Source of the DNA: Anaerolinea sp.
Lineage (GTDB): Bacteria > Chloroflexota > Anaerolineae > Anaerolineales > Anaerolineaceae
Reading direction: 5' to 3'
DNA: 64,000 nt
NCBI GenBank assembly: GCA_029975965.1
Contig: JARKOV010000172.1
Coordinates: 1 to 64,000 of the forward strand
The notes under the pieces are model-generated. The model saw only the letters and a list, made by a program, of their open reading frames with translations, was not told where the DNA came from and did no database searches. Shown here in pieces: positions 29,844 to 39,006 of the stretch; the first letter of the stretch is position 1, and every line of letters starts with the position of its first letter. Position numbers and translations under genes: made by a program.

Positions 29844-30977
29844 ATGCGCGTTCTCTACTTCACCCGCGATTACACCCCGCACGACTATCGCTTCCTGGCA
29901 TCCCTGGCGGAGAGCGGGCAGGAGACGCTCTACCTGCGCCTGGAACGCGGTCCGCGCCAACTGGAAGACCGCGCGCTGCCGGCGGCGGTGCGCCAGGTGC
30001 GCTGGCGGGGCGGGCAAGGGCGTTTCGCCTGGCGCGACGTTCCGGCGCTCGCGCTGGCGTTGCGGCAGGTGGTGCGCGCAGAACGCCCGGATGTGATCCA
30101 CGCCGGACCGCTGCAATCTTGCGCGTTGATCGCCGCACTGGCCGGGGCGCGGCCGCTGGCGAGCATGTCGTGGGGTTCGGATATCCTCGTGGATGCCCGC
30201 TCCAGCCGCTGGATGGCCTGGGCGACCCGCTTCGCGCTGCGCCACAGCGATGTGCTGCTGGGCGATTGCCGCGCCGTGCAGCATGCGGCGCAGGCATACG
30301 GCTTCCCGGCGGAGCGGGTGGCGCTGTTTCCATGGGGGGTGGACCTGGAGCGTTTCGCGCCCGCCGGGCATCCCTCGGCGCTGCGCGAGCGGCTGGGCTG
30401 GCAGGACTGCTTCGTGGTGCTCAGCCTGCGCTCCTGGGAGCCCATCTACGGCGTCGACGTGGTGGTGCGCGCTTTTGCCCAGGCGGCCGCCGTGCGCCCA
30501 GACCTGCGCCTGATCTTGCTGGGCAACGGCTCGCTGGCCGGGCAGATCCAGGGGTTGTTGCACGAGCACAGTTTGCACCAGCGCGTCCACATGGGCGGGC
30601 AGGTGGGGCAAAACGAGCTGCCGGGTTATTACCAGGCCGCCGACCTCTATGTGAGCGCTTCGCACAGCGACGGCTCTTCGGTGTCGCTGATGGAAGCCCT
30701 GGCCAGCGGCCTTCCGGCGCTGGTTTCGGACATTCCCGGCAACCGGGAATGGATCGAGCCGGGGATGGCGGGATGGCTTTTTGCAGATGGAGATGCCGGC
30801 GCGCTGGCACAGGGCATGCTGCGCGCGGCAGGCGACGGCGGTTTGCTGGCGCGTGTTCGCGTTGAGGCGCGTGCCCTGGCCGAGCGGCGCGCGGATTGGC
30901 GGAAGAATTTTCAAACCCTCTTGCAGGGGTACCGCATGGCGGTGGAGTGCTATCCTCAGGCAAGGAGACCGCAATGA
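29844..30977 (+). CDS. Glycosyltransferase family 4
   Basis: A 377-aa GT-B transferase. The N-terminus RVLYFTRDYTPHDYRFLASL and the C-terminal donor site (SASHSDGSSVSLMEALASGL followed by PALVSDIPGNREWI) are clear GT4. The E-x7-E motif is represented by SLMEALASGLPALV. It overlaps the following membrane protein by 4 bp. Probably cytoplasmic; sugar unknown. Confidence 0.84.
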   Translation: MRVLYFTRDYTPHDYRFLASLAESGQETLYLRLERGPRQLEDRALPAAVRQVRWRGGQGRFAWRDVPALALALRQVVRAERPDVIHAGPLQSCALIAALAGARPLASMSWGSDILVDARSSRWMAWATRFALRHSDVLLGDCRAVQHAAQAYGFPAERVALFPWGVDLERFAPAGHPSALRERLGWQDCFVVLSLRSWEPIYGVDVVVRAFAQAAAVRPDLRLILLGNGSLAGQIQGLLHEHSLHQRVHMGGQVGQNELPGYYQAADLYVSASHSDGSSVSLMEALASGLPALVSDIPGNREWIEPGMAGWLFADGDAGALAQGMLRAAGDGGLLARVRVEARALAERRADWRKNFQTLLQGYRMAVECYPQARRPQ

Positions 30978-32878
30978 GGATAAGCGCCGCGCAGCGTGGG
31001 TGGGGTGTGGCGGCAGCCGTCAGCCTGTTCGGGCTGGCGGTCCTTGCCCTGGCGCCGGCTCTGCCCAGCCTGGTGGAGATCCCGAACGTGGATTACGCCA
31101 TCTTCCAGTACGCCGGCGAACGTTTGAACGAAGGGAGTACGCTCTACCGCGACGTTTTCGATCACAAACCGCCGCTGATCTTCCTGTTGAACGCGCTCGG
31201 GCTCAGCCTGGCAGGCGGCAGCCGTTGGGGGATATGGGCGCTGCAATTGTTGTCGCTGTCGGCGGCCGCAGCGCTTGGGTTTGGCGCGCTGCGTAAAACC
31301 CTGGGTGGCTTCCCGGCCTGGCTGGCGATGGCGGCATTCCTCGCCAACCTTGTCTTTGTTCACGAGGGCGGAAACCTCACCGAAGAATACGCCCTGCCGC
31401 TCTATTTCGGGGCGATTTCCCTTGTTGTCGCGGCTGGCCTGCGCCCGAGGGCAGCCTTTCAGGCCTTTGGCTGCGGGCTGGCGATAGGGCTGGTCTCATC
31501 GCTCAAGCAACCGATGGCCGCGCCGTTCATCGCAGTCGGTGTTTTGCTGCTGGCGCAGCGCCTGTCGGACCGGTCGAAACGCGGCCTGGTCGACCTGCTC
31601 TGGCTTGGCCTGGGCTTTGCCAGCGTCTGGGGGGTGTGGTTCGCGCTGTTCGCTGCGGCGGGGGCATTGCGCGAATTCTGGGACGCAGCGTTTGCCTTCA
31701 ACGTTTCGATCGCCCGGCTGCCGCTTGCTGGGCGATTGGCTGCACTCATCGAAGGCGGCGCATTCGTGTTGCGCGCCTCGCCGTTTTTTAGCCTGGCCTG
31801 GGCGGCCTGGCTGGCTGCTGTCGCCTACCTGCTGCTGCACAACGAGCGCCTGCTTCGCCTGCTAACCCATCGCCGGGTGGGGTGGGTGGTGGCGTTGGTG
31901 GGGCTGGCTTTGCTCTACAACGGCCTGTTCCGCAGCGGGATGCAGGCTTACCGCTTGGCTGAGTTGAGCCCTTACCGCTGGGTTTTGATCGTCGCCGGCC
32001 TGGGGCTGGCCTGCGCGGGAGGGGTGTACTCCTTGCGGCGGCTGGATCGCCCATGGTTCAGCCGGCTGGCGAAATGGCGGCAGGCAGGCGAGCCCGCCGT
32101 TAACCTGCTGCTCGGGTTTGCCGTCATCGACCTGCCGGTTGAGTTTGCGCTCAGCGCGCTCTCGGGCAGCAATTACCGCCATTACTTTATGCCGATGCTG
32201 CCCTCGATGACCGTGCTGGTCGGCTTTTTCACCGGATGGGTGCTGTCTTCCACGCGCCAGGCGGGCAAAAACCGGCTGGGCTGGGTGTGGGCGGTTAGCC
32301 TCTCCATTCCGCTGGTGGTGAGCGGCGCGCTGCAGACGGCGGACCAGGTTTACCCAACCCGCGACCGCGCGGTGAGCGAAGCGGTTGCGTACGTGTCGCG
32401 GTTGACTGCGCCGGAGGAGCGGGTGCTGGTGTGGGGCGGTTATCCGATGGTCTACACCACCAGCCGCCGCCAGGCGCCCAGCCGCTTCTTTTACGTCAAG
32501 CACCTGTTCGACGGCTCGCCGGCCGGAGAAGCCTACGCCGCCGAGTTCTTGCGCGACCTGCAGTTGACCCCGCCGGCGCTGATTCTGCAGCCTCGCCAGG
32601 GCGGGCAGCCGTTCGTCTATGACGTCAATGCTTCCGCTTGCGCCGGGCTCGCCGATGCGGAGGAGGTGGCGGAGCGGCTGGCGTCCGAGGAGGGCAGGGA
32701 CGCTGCCCAGGCGGTCGAAAACGGCGGGATCTTCACCCGCCTCAAAGCCGGGTTGAAGACCTCTGCGGTGGTCCCGGACGGCATGCCCGCCGTCTACCGC
32801 TGGATCTGCGAGAACTACACGGAGGGAACCGGACTGGTCGATTGGGTTGCGTATCGCTACACGCCCAATCGCCCGTAG
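30974..32878 (+). CDS. GT39/PMT-like polytopic membrane glycosyltransferase
   Basis: A 634-aa membrane protein. An N-terminal helix is followed by the loop DYAIFQYAGERLNEGSTLYR and DVFDHKPPLIFLLNALG, the acidic plus HKPP pattern of ArnT/PMT_2-type GT-C enzymes. About 11-12 helices reach to residue 480, then a soluble extracytoplasmic domain to the end. ATG 30974 was chosen (ATGA overlap, AAGGAG upstream) over a longer frame inside the GT4 gene. It would use a polyprenyl-phosphate sugar on the outer face of the membrane. Confidence 0.7.
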   Translation: MRISAAQRGWGVAAAVSLFGLAVLALAPALPSLVEIPNVDYAIFQYAGERLNEGSTLYRDVFDHKPPLIFLLNALGLSLAGGSRWGIWALQLLSLSAAAALGFGALRKTLGGFPAWLAMAAFLANLVFVHEGGNLTEEYALPLYFGAISLVVAAGLRPRAAFQAFGCGLAIGLVSSLKQPMAAPFIAVGVLLLAQRLSDRSKRGLVDLLWLGLGFASVWGVWFALFAAAGALREFWDAAFAFNVSIARLPLAGRLAALIEGGAFVLRASPFFSLAWAAWLAAVAYLLLHNERLLRLLTHRRVGWVVALVGLALLYNGLFRSGMQAYRLAELSPYRWVLIVAGLGLACAGGVYSLRRLDRPWFSRLAKWRQAGEPAVNLLLGFAVIDLPVEFALSALSGSNYRHYFMPMLPSMTVLVGFFTGWVLSSTRQAGKNRLGWVWAVSLSIPLVVSGALQTADQVYPTRDRAVSEAVAYVSRLTAPEERVLVWGGYPMVYTTSRRQAPSRFFYVKHLFDGSPAGEAYAAEFLRDLQLTPPALILQPRQGGQPFVYDVNASACAGLADAEEVAERLASEEGRDAAQAVENGGIFTRLKAGLKTSAVVPDGMPAVYRWICENYTEGTGLVDWVAYRYTPNRP

Positions 32879-32944
32879 AAGATTGTGGATCCATTTTTAT
32901 AACTGCTCAGTGGGTAGAGGAGAAATCCCCGAATTTGAGGTGTT

Positions 32945-32964
32945 TGTGGGGGCGAAGCCCCACA
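32945..32964. other. GC hairpin in intergenic gap
   Basis: TGTGGGGGC-gaa-GCCCCACA, with one bulged G, in the 125-bp gap before the SpsF-like gene, followed by TTTAGC. It is similar in core to the hairpin at 24-40. It could be a weak terminator or a dispersed palindrome. TAGGAG precedes the next ATG. Confidence 0.4.
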
Positions 32965-33003
32965 TTTAGCGGAAATTAAATCACGCGATCTCGTAGGAGC
33001 TGC

Positions 33004-33777
33004 ATGAGCGAGAAAAAACCAAAGGTTGTGACGATCATCCAGGCGCGCATGGCTTCCAGCCGGCTGCCGGGCAAGGTGCTGCTGGACCTGGGCGGACAGC
33101 CCGTGCTGGCCTGGGCGGTGGAGCGCTGCCGCAAGGCGCGCCGGGTGGACGAGGTGGTGGTGGCGACCACCCTCGACCCTGCCGACGAGCCGATCGCGGC
33201 GTTGTGCGCGGAGCGCGGCTGGCCGGTGTTCCGCGGCGACCAGTTCGACGTGCTCGACCGCTACTACCAGGCGGCGCGCCGGTTCGGGGCCGAGGTGATT
33301 GTGCGCGTCACCGCCGATTGCCCGTTGATCGACCCGGCTGTCGTCGACGAAGTGCTGGAGGCGTTCGATTCGCGCAAGGTGGATTTCGCGGCTAACCGCC
33401 TGCCCCCGCCCTGGAAACGCACCTGGCCGATTGGGCTGGATACCGAGGTGTGCAGCTTCGCCGGGCTGGAGCGCGCCTGGCGTGAGGCCGCGCTGAAGCA
33501 TGAGCGCGAGCACGTGATGCCCTATTTCTACGACAGCCCCGGGCGCTTCAACATCTACGTGGTCGAGCATGAGCCGGATTACGGTGAGATGCGCTGGACG
33601 GTGGACACGCCGGAAGACCTTGCGCTGCTGCGTGAGGTGGTGGCACGCTCCGGCGGGCGGATGGATGTTCCCTGGCAGGAGGTGCTGGACCTCGTCTTGC
33701 GCGAGCCGCACCTGGCGCAGATCAACGCCGCGGTGCAGCACAAATCTGGGTCGGACACCGACGAACGGATGAGGTAA
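33004..33777 (+). CDS. SpsF-like cytidylyltransferase (NulO activation)
   Basis: A 257-aa nucleotidyltransferase of the CMP-sugar synthetase superfamily, SpsF/PseF branch. VTIIQARMASSRLPGKVLLD is the CTP-binding loop; VFRGDQFDVLDRYYQAARRF and VRVTADCPLIDP are SpsF-specific; LDTEVCSFAGLERAWREA and EHVMPYFYDSPGRF follow. Predicted to make the CMP-activated form of the acid produced by the NeuB at 28731. It is close in position to the next gene. Confidence 0.82.
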   Translation: MSEKKPKVVTIIQARMASSRLPGKVLLDLGGQPVLAWAVERCRKARRVDEVVVATTLDPADEPIAALCAERGWPVFRGDQFDVLDRYYQAARRFGAEVIVRVTADCPLIDPAVVDEVLEAFDSRKVDFAANRLPPPWKRTWPIGLDTEVCSFAGLERAWREAALKHEREHVMPYFYDSPGRFNIYVVEHEPDYGEMRWTVDTPEDLALLREVVARSGGRMDVPWQEVLDLVLREPHLAQINAAVQHKSGSDTDERMR

Positions 33778-33783
33778 AGGACG

Positions 33784-34695
33784 ATGCCCAAACTGGCGAT
33801 ATTTTCAGCGCCCAAGCCGTTCACCAACCCGCACATTGCGGTCATCCAGCGCAACGCGATTCGCTCGTGGCTGGCGCTGGGCGACGAGGTGGAGGTGATG
33901 GTGTTGGGCGAGGAGGAAGGGCTGGCCGAGGCCGCCGCAGCGCTGGGTGTGCGGCATATCCCCCAGGTGCAGCGCACGCCGGCAGGCACGCCGCTGGTGT
34001 CTTCGATGCTGGCCCTGGCGCGCGAGCACTCCGTCAGCCCATTGCTGTGCTGCGTCAACGCCGATATATTGCTCTTGCCCGAGGTGGTGAGCGCGGCGCA
34101 GCGTGTGGCGGAGCAGGCGCGGCAGTTCCTCGTCGTCGGGCAGCGCTGGGACCTGGACGTGCGCGAAGATCTGGAATTTGGCGCAAGTTGGGCAGATGGT
34201 TTGCGCAAGCGCGTGCAAGCCGAGGGCAGCCTGCACAAGGCGACCGGCTCCGATTACTTTGTCTTCCCGCGCGAATGCTTCAGCGATATGCCGCCCTTCG
34301 CCATCGGGCGCGCCGGCTGGGATAACTGGATGATCTACGCCGGGCGCACGCGCGGATGGCCGGTGGTGGACGCCACCGCGGACATCCAGATCGTGCACCA
34401 AAACCACGATTACAGCCACCTGCCGGGGGGGCAGCCGCATTACCGCCACCCGGAGACCTTCGAGAATATCCGCCTGGCGGGCGGAAGGCGCGCCATCTTC
34501 GAGCTGCCGGATGCCAGCCACCGGCTGGTGGGGGGCAGGCTGGTGCGCCCCAGGCTGAGCTGGAAACGCTTCTGGCGCGAGGTGGAGATCTTCCCGCTGG
34601 TGAAACTGCACTCCTACGCGCTGGCGCAGTTGTTTTACGCGGCTTTCCACCCGCTCAAAGCCTACCGTGAGGCACGCTCATCGCGCAGCGGCTGA
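33784..34695 (+). CDS. Predicted GT-A-like glycosyltransferase
   Basis: A 303-aa protein that starts PKLAIFSAPKPFTNPHIAVI and carries LLCCVNADILLLPEV, a possible D-x-D-like site (NAD), then GSDYFVFPRECFSDMPPFAI, RAGWDNWMIYAG and ADIQIVHQNHDYSH. The layout resembles uncharacterised glycosyltransferases in surface-glycan clusters. It lies directly after the SpsF-like gene, so it may use the CMP-sugar (inference). No named family is certain. Confidence 0.55.
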   Translation: MPKLAIFSAPKPFTNPHIAVIQRNAIRSWLALGDEVEVMVLGEEEGLAEAAAALGVRHIPQVQRTPAGTPLVSSMLALAREHSVSPLLCCVNADILLLPEVVSAAQRVAEQARQFLVVGQRWDLDVREDLEFGASWADGLRKRVQAEGSLHKATGSDYFVFPRECFSDMPPFAIGRAGWDNWMIYAGRTRGWPVVDATADIQIVHQNHDYSHLPGGQPHYRHPETFENIRLAGGRRAIFELPDASHRLVGGRLVRPRLSWKRFWREVEIFPLVKLHSYALAQLFYAAFHPLKAYREARSSRSG

Positions 34696-34740
34696 GCACT
34701 CGTTACCACATCGCTCGTTGTCTTCTCACCAGGAGAGATC

Positions 34741-35703
34741 ATGCGCATCGGACAGAACCCGGCAAAATACGTCAAAGAGGTCGCTAAACCCGCGCGGGTG
34801 ACCACGGCGGTCTTGAATTACATCCCATTCTTGAGCGGCTTTTACGCCGAGGCGCTGGACGTGCTGAAAGCCTGCCTGGAAAGCGCGCGCAACGACCCCG
34901 GGGCGGAGATGGATTTGCTGGTTTTCGACAACGGCTCGTGCGAGGAAGCGCGCCAGTGGCTGCTGGACGAGCACCAGGCCGGGCGCATCCAGTACCTGAT
35001 CCTCTCTGAGAGGAATCTGGGCAAGGGCGGGGCGTGGAACGTGATCCTGGGCGGCGCGCCGGGCGAGGTGCTCAGCTACGCCGACAGCGATGTGCTCTTT
35101 TCGCCGGGCTGGTTGAAACGCTCGCTGGAAATCCTGGAGACTTACCCTCAGGTGGGCATGGTCACGGCGCGACCGTTCCGCACGCGCGAGGATTTCTACA
35201 CGGCGACGGTGGCATGGGGTGAAGCGAACGCCGAGGTGCAGCTCGAGCGCGGCGCGCTGGTGCCCTGGGAGACCTTTCTGGAATTTGACCTCAGCCTGGG
35301 TCAAAGCGAAGCGGAAATTCGCCAGCACTACGAATCCACCCAGGATGTGCGCCTGACCTTTCGCGGCGTGCCGAGCTATGCGGGGGCGTCGCACTGGCAG
35401 TTCACCGCCTGGAAGAGCACGCTGCAGCAATTCTTGCCCTTCACCATGGACCGCCCGATGGGCCAGGTGCGCCAACTGGATGAGCGCATGAACGCGGCGG
35501 GTTTGTTGCGCCTGATGACGGCCGATCCGCTGGCGATGAATATGAGCAACACGCTGCGCGGGGTTCGCTCCGCTCGAGGCGCGGGTGGAGCGCCGGCGGC
35601 GAACGCGAGGGCGAAGAAGAACCCTCTGCTGGATTTTCCGCCGCTCAAGAAAGCGCTGCTCGCGCTGTACGACGCAATTTTCCGCTGGTATTACGACCGG
35701 TGA
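34741..35703 (+). CDS. Glycosyltransferase family 2
   Basis: A 320-aa GT-A transferase. TAVLNYIPFLSGFYAEALDV opens the fold, LLVFDNGSCEEARQWL is the nucleotide loop, SERNLGKGGAWNVILGGA is the GT2 RN-x-G motif, and LSYADSDVLFSPGWL holds the D-x-D metal site (about 113). A charged, Ala-rich segment (about 277-300) precedes the C-terminus. It has no membrane helix, so it is a cytoplasmic enzyme. Sugar unknown. Confidence 0.8.
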   Translation: MRIGQNPAKYVKEVAKPARVTTAVLNYIPFLSGFYAEALDVLKACLESARNDPGAEMDLLVFDNGSCEEARQWLLDEHQAGRIQYLILSERNLGKGGAWNVILGGAPGEVLSYADSDVLFSPGWLKRSLEILETYPQVGMVTARPFRTREDFYTATVAWGEANAEVQLERGALVPWETFLEFDLSLGQSEAEIRQHYESTQDVRLTFRGVPSYAGASHWQFTAWKSTLQQFLPFTMDRPMGQVRQLDERMNAAGLLRLMTADPLAMNMSNTLRGVRSARGAGGAPAANARAKKNPLLDFPPLKKALLALYDAIFRWYYDR

Positions 35704-35737
35704 GACTTCGATGACACAGGGTGCATAGATCAGATTC

Positions 35738-37201
35738 ATGGCGAACCAGACGATTTTCATCAGCGCGGACCACGGCCTTTCGGTGGTGTATTTCTTGCAG
35801 ACCGGCGTGCTGCCCACCTTGCTGGAGGGCGGCTTGCAGGTGGTCTTGCTCACCGACGACGGGCTGAAAGAGCAGATCGAGCGGCGCTTTGGGCAGCCGG
35901 GATTGGTGGTGGAAGGGCTGCGTTTTGCCCAGTGCCGCGCCTATTTCGAGGGACAGGCGCATTCGCTGCAGCATTGGGTGCATTTTTTGCGCTGGATGGG
36001 CGGCTCGGACCTCATCAACACCAACGCGATGGACGGTCACCTGCGCCAGATGGGTCACGAGGCTTCGCCGCGCGGGAAGCGCATCATGCCGCTGATTCGC
36101 GCGCTGACCTACACGCTGCGCCACTCGCGGCTGGCGCGCCAGGCGTTGATGAGCGTGCAGCGCCGCTTCACCGCGAACATTTACACCGACCTGTTCGAGA
36201 AGTATCGTCCCACGCTGGTCGTGGCGGCGACGCCGGGCTGGCGTTGGGACCGCTACCTGCTGCGCGAGGCGGCGGCGCGTGGAATCGACACCGCGGTGGC
36301 GATTGTCGGCTGGGATAACCCCTCCAGTTACCGCCTGCCGGGCGCGCCGGTGAAATACGCCACCTGCTGGTCGGAAATCCAGAAGCGGGAGCTGGTGCTC
36401 GGCGCAGATTGGGCGCCCGAGCGAGTGCACATCGGCGGAATTCCCTCCTACGACGGGTACTTCGAGCGCACCTGGCAGATGCCGCGCGAGGAATATTTCA
36501 AGCTGCATGGGTTAGACCCGCAGCGCAAGTTATTGGCCTACGCTTGCTCGTTCGTGACCTTCTCGCCCAACTTCGCCAACATCCAGGCGCTGGCGGAGCT
36601 GGTCAACACGGAGTCGCTCAGCCAGCCGAGCCAGTTGCTCATCCGGCTGCACCCCAACCACTTCATGCCGGGCTCGCTGTATGAGGGCGAAGCGCAGCGA
36701 GTGCGCGCGTTGATCCGCGACATGCCGCACGTGCACCTGGTCGAGCCGGTGCCGCTGGGCGGCGAGCTGGGCTATTACTCCGGGGAGGACATGCCCGAGA
36801 AAGCCTCGATGATGGCCTACGCCGACGTTTTCCTGACGGTCTATTCGACCATGGTAGTGGAAACGGCCGTTCACGATCGCCCGATCATCAGCGTGTGCAT
36901 CGACGTGCCGGGTGGGTGGAACACGCCTGGCAAGTTCTCGCTCTCGCTGCGTGAAATCGGCGAGTGGCCGACGCACCAGCGCTTTCGCGCGGCGGGCGCC
37001 GGGCGGGTGACCTTCAACGCGCAGGAGCTGCGCGAAACGTTGGACTTTTACCTCGAGAATCCGCAGGCAGACCACGAGGAGCGGGTAAAGTTCATCCGTG
37101 ACGAGTGCACCTTCACCGACGGCTCGGCGGGGAGGAGAACGGGAGCCTATTTGCTTGGGTTGGTAGAAAAAAATGGGGCTGGATTCTCAGGAGTGCGATG
37201 A
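35738..37201 (+). CDS. Capsule-type / CDP-glycerol-transferase-like glycosyltransferase
   Basis: A 487-aa GT-B-like protein. The C-terminal half has LLIRLHPNHFM and ASMMAYADVFLTVYSTMVVE, followed by TAVHDRPIISVCID, the region shared with the proteins at 24042 and 43522. The N-terminus FISADHGLSVVYFLQTGVLP is typical of monodomain surface-glycan transferases. It overlaps the Gfo/Idh gene by 4 bp. A role in adding the NulO made by neighbouring enzymes is plausible but unproven. Confidence 0.6.
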   Translation: MANQTIFISADHGLSVVYFLQTGVLPTLLEGGLQVVLLTDDGLKEQIERRFGQPGLVVEGLRFAQCRAYFEGQAHSLQHWVHFLRWMGGSDLINTNAMDGHLRQMGHEASPRGKRIMPLIRALTYTLRHSRLARQALMSVQRRFTANIYTDLFEKYRPTLVVAATPGWRWDRYLLREAAARGIDTAVAIVGWDNPSSYRLPGAPVKYATCWSEIQKRELVLGADWAPERVHIGGIPSYDGYFERTWQMPREEYFKLHGLDPQRKLLAYACSFVTFSPNFANIQALAELVNTESLSQPSQLLIRLHPNHFMPGSLYEGEAQRVRALIRDMPHVHLVEPVPLGGELGYYSGEDMPEKASMMAYADVFLTVYSTMVVETAVHDRPIISVCIDVPGGWNTPGKFSLSLREIGEWPTHQRFRAAGAGRVTFNAQELRETLDFYLENPQADHEERVKFIRDECTFTDGSAGRRTGAYLLGLVEKNGAGFSGVR

Positions 37202-38166
37202 AATTCTTGATTGCGGGATACGGATCGATTGGGCGGCGGCACCTGCGCAACCTGCAGGAGCTGGGTGAGCGGGACATCTTGCTTTACCGCACCCGCCGCA
37301 GCACGCTGCCGGAGGACGAGATTGCCGGGCTGCCCGTGGAAACCGACCTGACCGCTGCGCTGGCTCGCCGCCCCGACGCGGTGATTGTGGCCAACCCGAC
37401 CGCCCTGCACCTGGATGTGGCCATCCCGGCGGCGGAGATGGGCTGCGCGATTCTGCTCGAAAAGCCGGTCGCGCAAGACCTGTCCCGCCTGCCCGAGCTG
37501 CGCTCGGCAGCCCAGCGCGGCGGGGCGCGCATCCTGGTCGGCTTTCAATTGCGCTACCACCCAACTTTGCAGACTGCGGCGCGCCTGTTGGCGGAAGGCG
37601 CGATCGGCAAGGTGGTTTCGGCGCGCGCGCACTGGGGCGAATACCTGCCGAACTGGCATCCCTGGGAGGATTATCGCCTGGGGTATGCCGCGCGCAGCGA
37701 CCTGGGAGGCGGAGTCATCCTCACCCTGTGCCATCCGTTCGATTACCTGCGCTGGCTGGTCGGCGACTACCGCGTGGAGTGGTGCGCCGGCGGCTCCTTG
37801 GGGCTGGGGCTGGACGTGGAAGACTGCGCTGACATCGGGCTGCGTTTCGAGCAGGGCGCCTCTGGCACGCTGCACCTGGATTACCTCCAGCAACCCACCG
37901 CGCACACGCTGGAGGTGATCGGAACAGGCGGCACGCTGCGCTGGGACAACGCCGACGCCCGGCTGATGTGCTACCGCTCGGAAACGGGAGAATGGGCCAC
38001 CTATGGGCCGCCCGAAGGGTTCGAGCGAAACCACCTCTTTCTGGACGAGATGCGCCATTTCCTGGCTGTCGCGCGCAATCAGGTGACTCCGGCCTGCACA
38101 TTGGAGGACGGCGCGCGCGCCCTCGAGCTGGCGCTTTCGGCGCGGGAGAAGTTAAAAGGGATATAA
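37198..38166 (+). CDS. Gfo/Idh/MocA family oxidoreductase
   Basis: A 322-aa NAD(P)-dependent sugar oxidoreductase. KFLIAGYGSIGRRHLRNL is the Rossmann motif, LLEKPVAQDL holds the conserved E88-K89-P90, and ILVGFQLRYHPTLQ and SDLGGGVILTLCHPFDYLRW are family signatures with the catalytic His. Homologues sit in many nonulosonic-acid clusters next to NeuB and SpsF (PtmF-like context). ATG 37198 was chosen over a longer frame starting at 37105 inside the upstream gene. Confidence 0.83.
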   Translation: MKFLIAGYGSIGRRHLRNLQELGERDILLYRTRRSTLPEDEIAGLPVETDLTAALARRPDAVIVANPTALHLDVAIPAAEMGCAILLEKPVAQDLSRLPELRSAAQRGGARILVGFQLRYHPTLQTAARLLAEGAIGKVVSARAHWGEYLPNWHPWEDYRLGYAARSDLGGGVILTLCHPFDYLRWLVGDYRVEWCAGGSLGLGLDVEDCADIGLRFEQGASGTLHLDYLQQPTAHTLEVIGTGGTLRWDNADARLMCYRSETGEWATYGPPEGFERNHLFLDEMRHFLAVARNQVTPACTLEDGARALELALSAREKLKGI

Positions 38167-38167
38167 T
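38162..38167 (+). promoter_or_regulatory. -10 element before the lipoprotein trio
   Basis: TATAAT overlapping the stop of the Gfo/Idh gene, 70 nt before the first lipoprotein start. The GC-rich sequence GGGGGGCCCCGGCCCGGC at about 38208-38225 in the leader could fold into a short hairpin. Confidence 0.45.
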
Positions 38168-38236
38168 AGGCTGTCACCCGGTCGGCTCACCACCCGTTGC
38201 AGCAAACGGGGGGGCCCCGGCCCGGCATATCGTTCT

Positions 38237-38995
38237 ATGAAGGCAACCATCATCGGAATGCGTAACGATTTATTGAAACTGTCCGCGGTGCTGATCCTGC
38301 TGGCGGCCCTGGCCGCCTGTGCGCCGGCTGAGGCCGCTCCGACCGCCACGCCCATACCCAGCGAAACACCCGCTCCGGCAGCCAGCGCGACGAATACCCC
38401 GACCGTCTCGCCCACGGCCAGCGCGACGCGCACCCCGCGACCGACCGACACGCTCACGCCCTCACCCTCGCCGACCCCCCTGGCGGCCTTCGACCAGGCC
38501 AAACCGATCCAACTGGCCAGCGGGGTGGGTGGCTGGAACCTGACCTTTGTCGTTCCCAACCTGAACAAAGCGGTCAACGTGATTGCGGCGGGAATCCAGT
38601 TCAACTGTGCCTACGACGAGCGATACCCCGAGCGCCTGTTTTGCTACGGCCTGTCGCGCCCGCCGCTGGACCAGACGATCACGCTGGCCTTCCTGGACAC
38701 GGAGAGCGGCCGGGTGCTGTACCAGTCGCAGACGGTGTTCGCCTCGGCGGCGTTCCCGACCGCTGTGCCGGTGGGAAACCCGGAGACCAACTGCCCTCAG
38801 CGCGGCCAGAACGTGACCTGCGAGACAGAGTGCCGGGTGGATCCCAGCACCAACATCCCTTGCATCGTCTCGACCTGCTACGATGCCTGCGGGCATTACT
38901 TCTCGGTCGATTCCTGCCCCGGTGGGGTCAGTGTGTGGAATGTGTGCAGCGATGCGCAGTGGCAGGAATTGAAGACGCGCTTCAACATTCCTTAG
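38237..38995 (+). CDS. Cys-rich lipoprotein, paralogue 1 of 3
   Basis: A 252-aa predicted lipoprotein: signal peptide with lipobox LAAC (C28), a Thr/Pro/Ser linker to about residue 85, then a folded domain. That domain has two Cys around FNCAYDERYPERLFCYGLSR and eight more in TNCPQRGQNVTCETECR, PCIVSTCYDACG and the C-terminus. All ten align with the two following genes. I do not recognise the domain. An internal ATG at 38258 (lipobox Cys then 21) could be the true start. Its place between NulO modules suggests a surface role (inference). Confidence 0.75.
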   Translation: MKATIIGMRNDLLKLSAVLILLAALAACAPAEAAPTATPIPSETPAPAASATNTPTVSPTASATRTPRPTDTLTPSPSPTPLAAFDQAKPIQLASGVGGWNLTFVVPNLNKAVNVIAAGIQFNCAYDERYPERLFCYGLSRPPLDQTITLAFLDTESGRVLYQSQTVFASAAFPTAVPVGNPETNCPQRGQNVTCETECRVDPSTNIPCIVSTCYDACGHYFSVDSCPGGVSVWNVCSDAQWQELKTRFNIP

Positions 38996-39006
38996 GGGGG
39001 ACGTCC

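Noticed and set aside
38641..39006. N-terminal extension of the second lipoprotein
   Set aside because: It lies inside the first lipoprotein gene and would bury the signal peptide and lipobox. ATG 39007 gives an immediate signal peptide.
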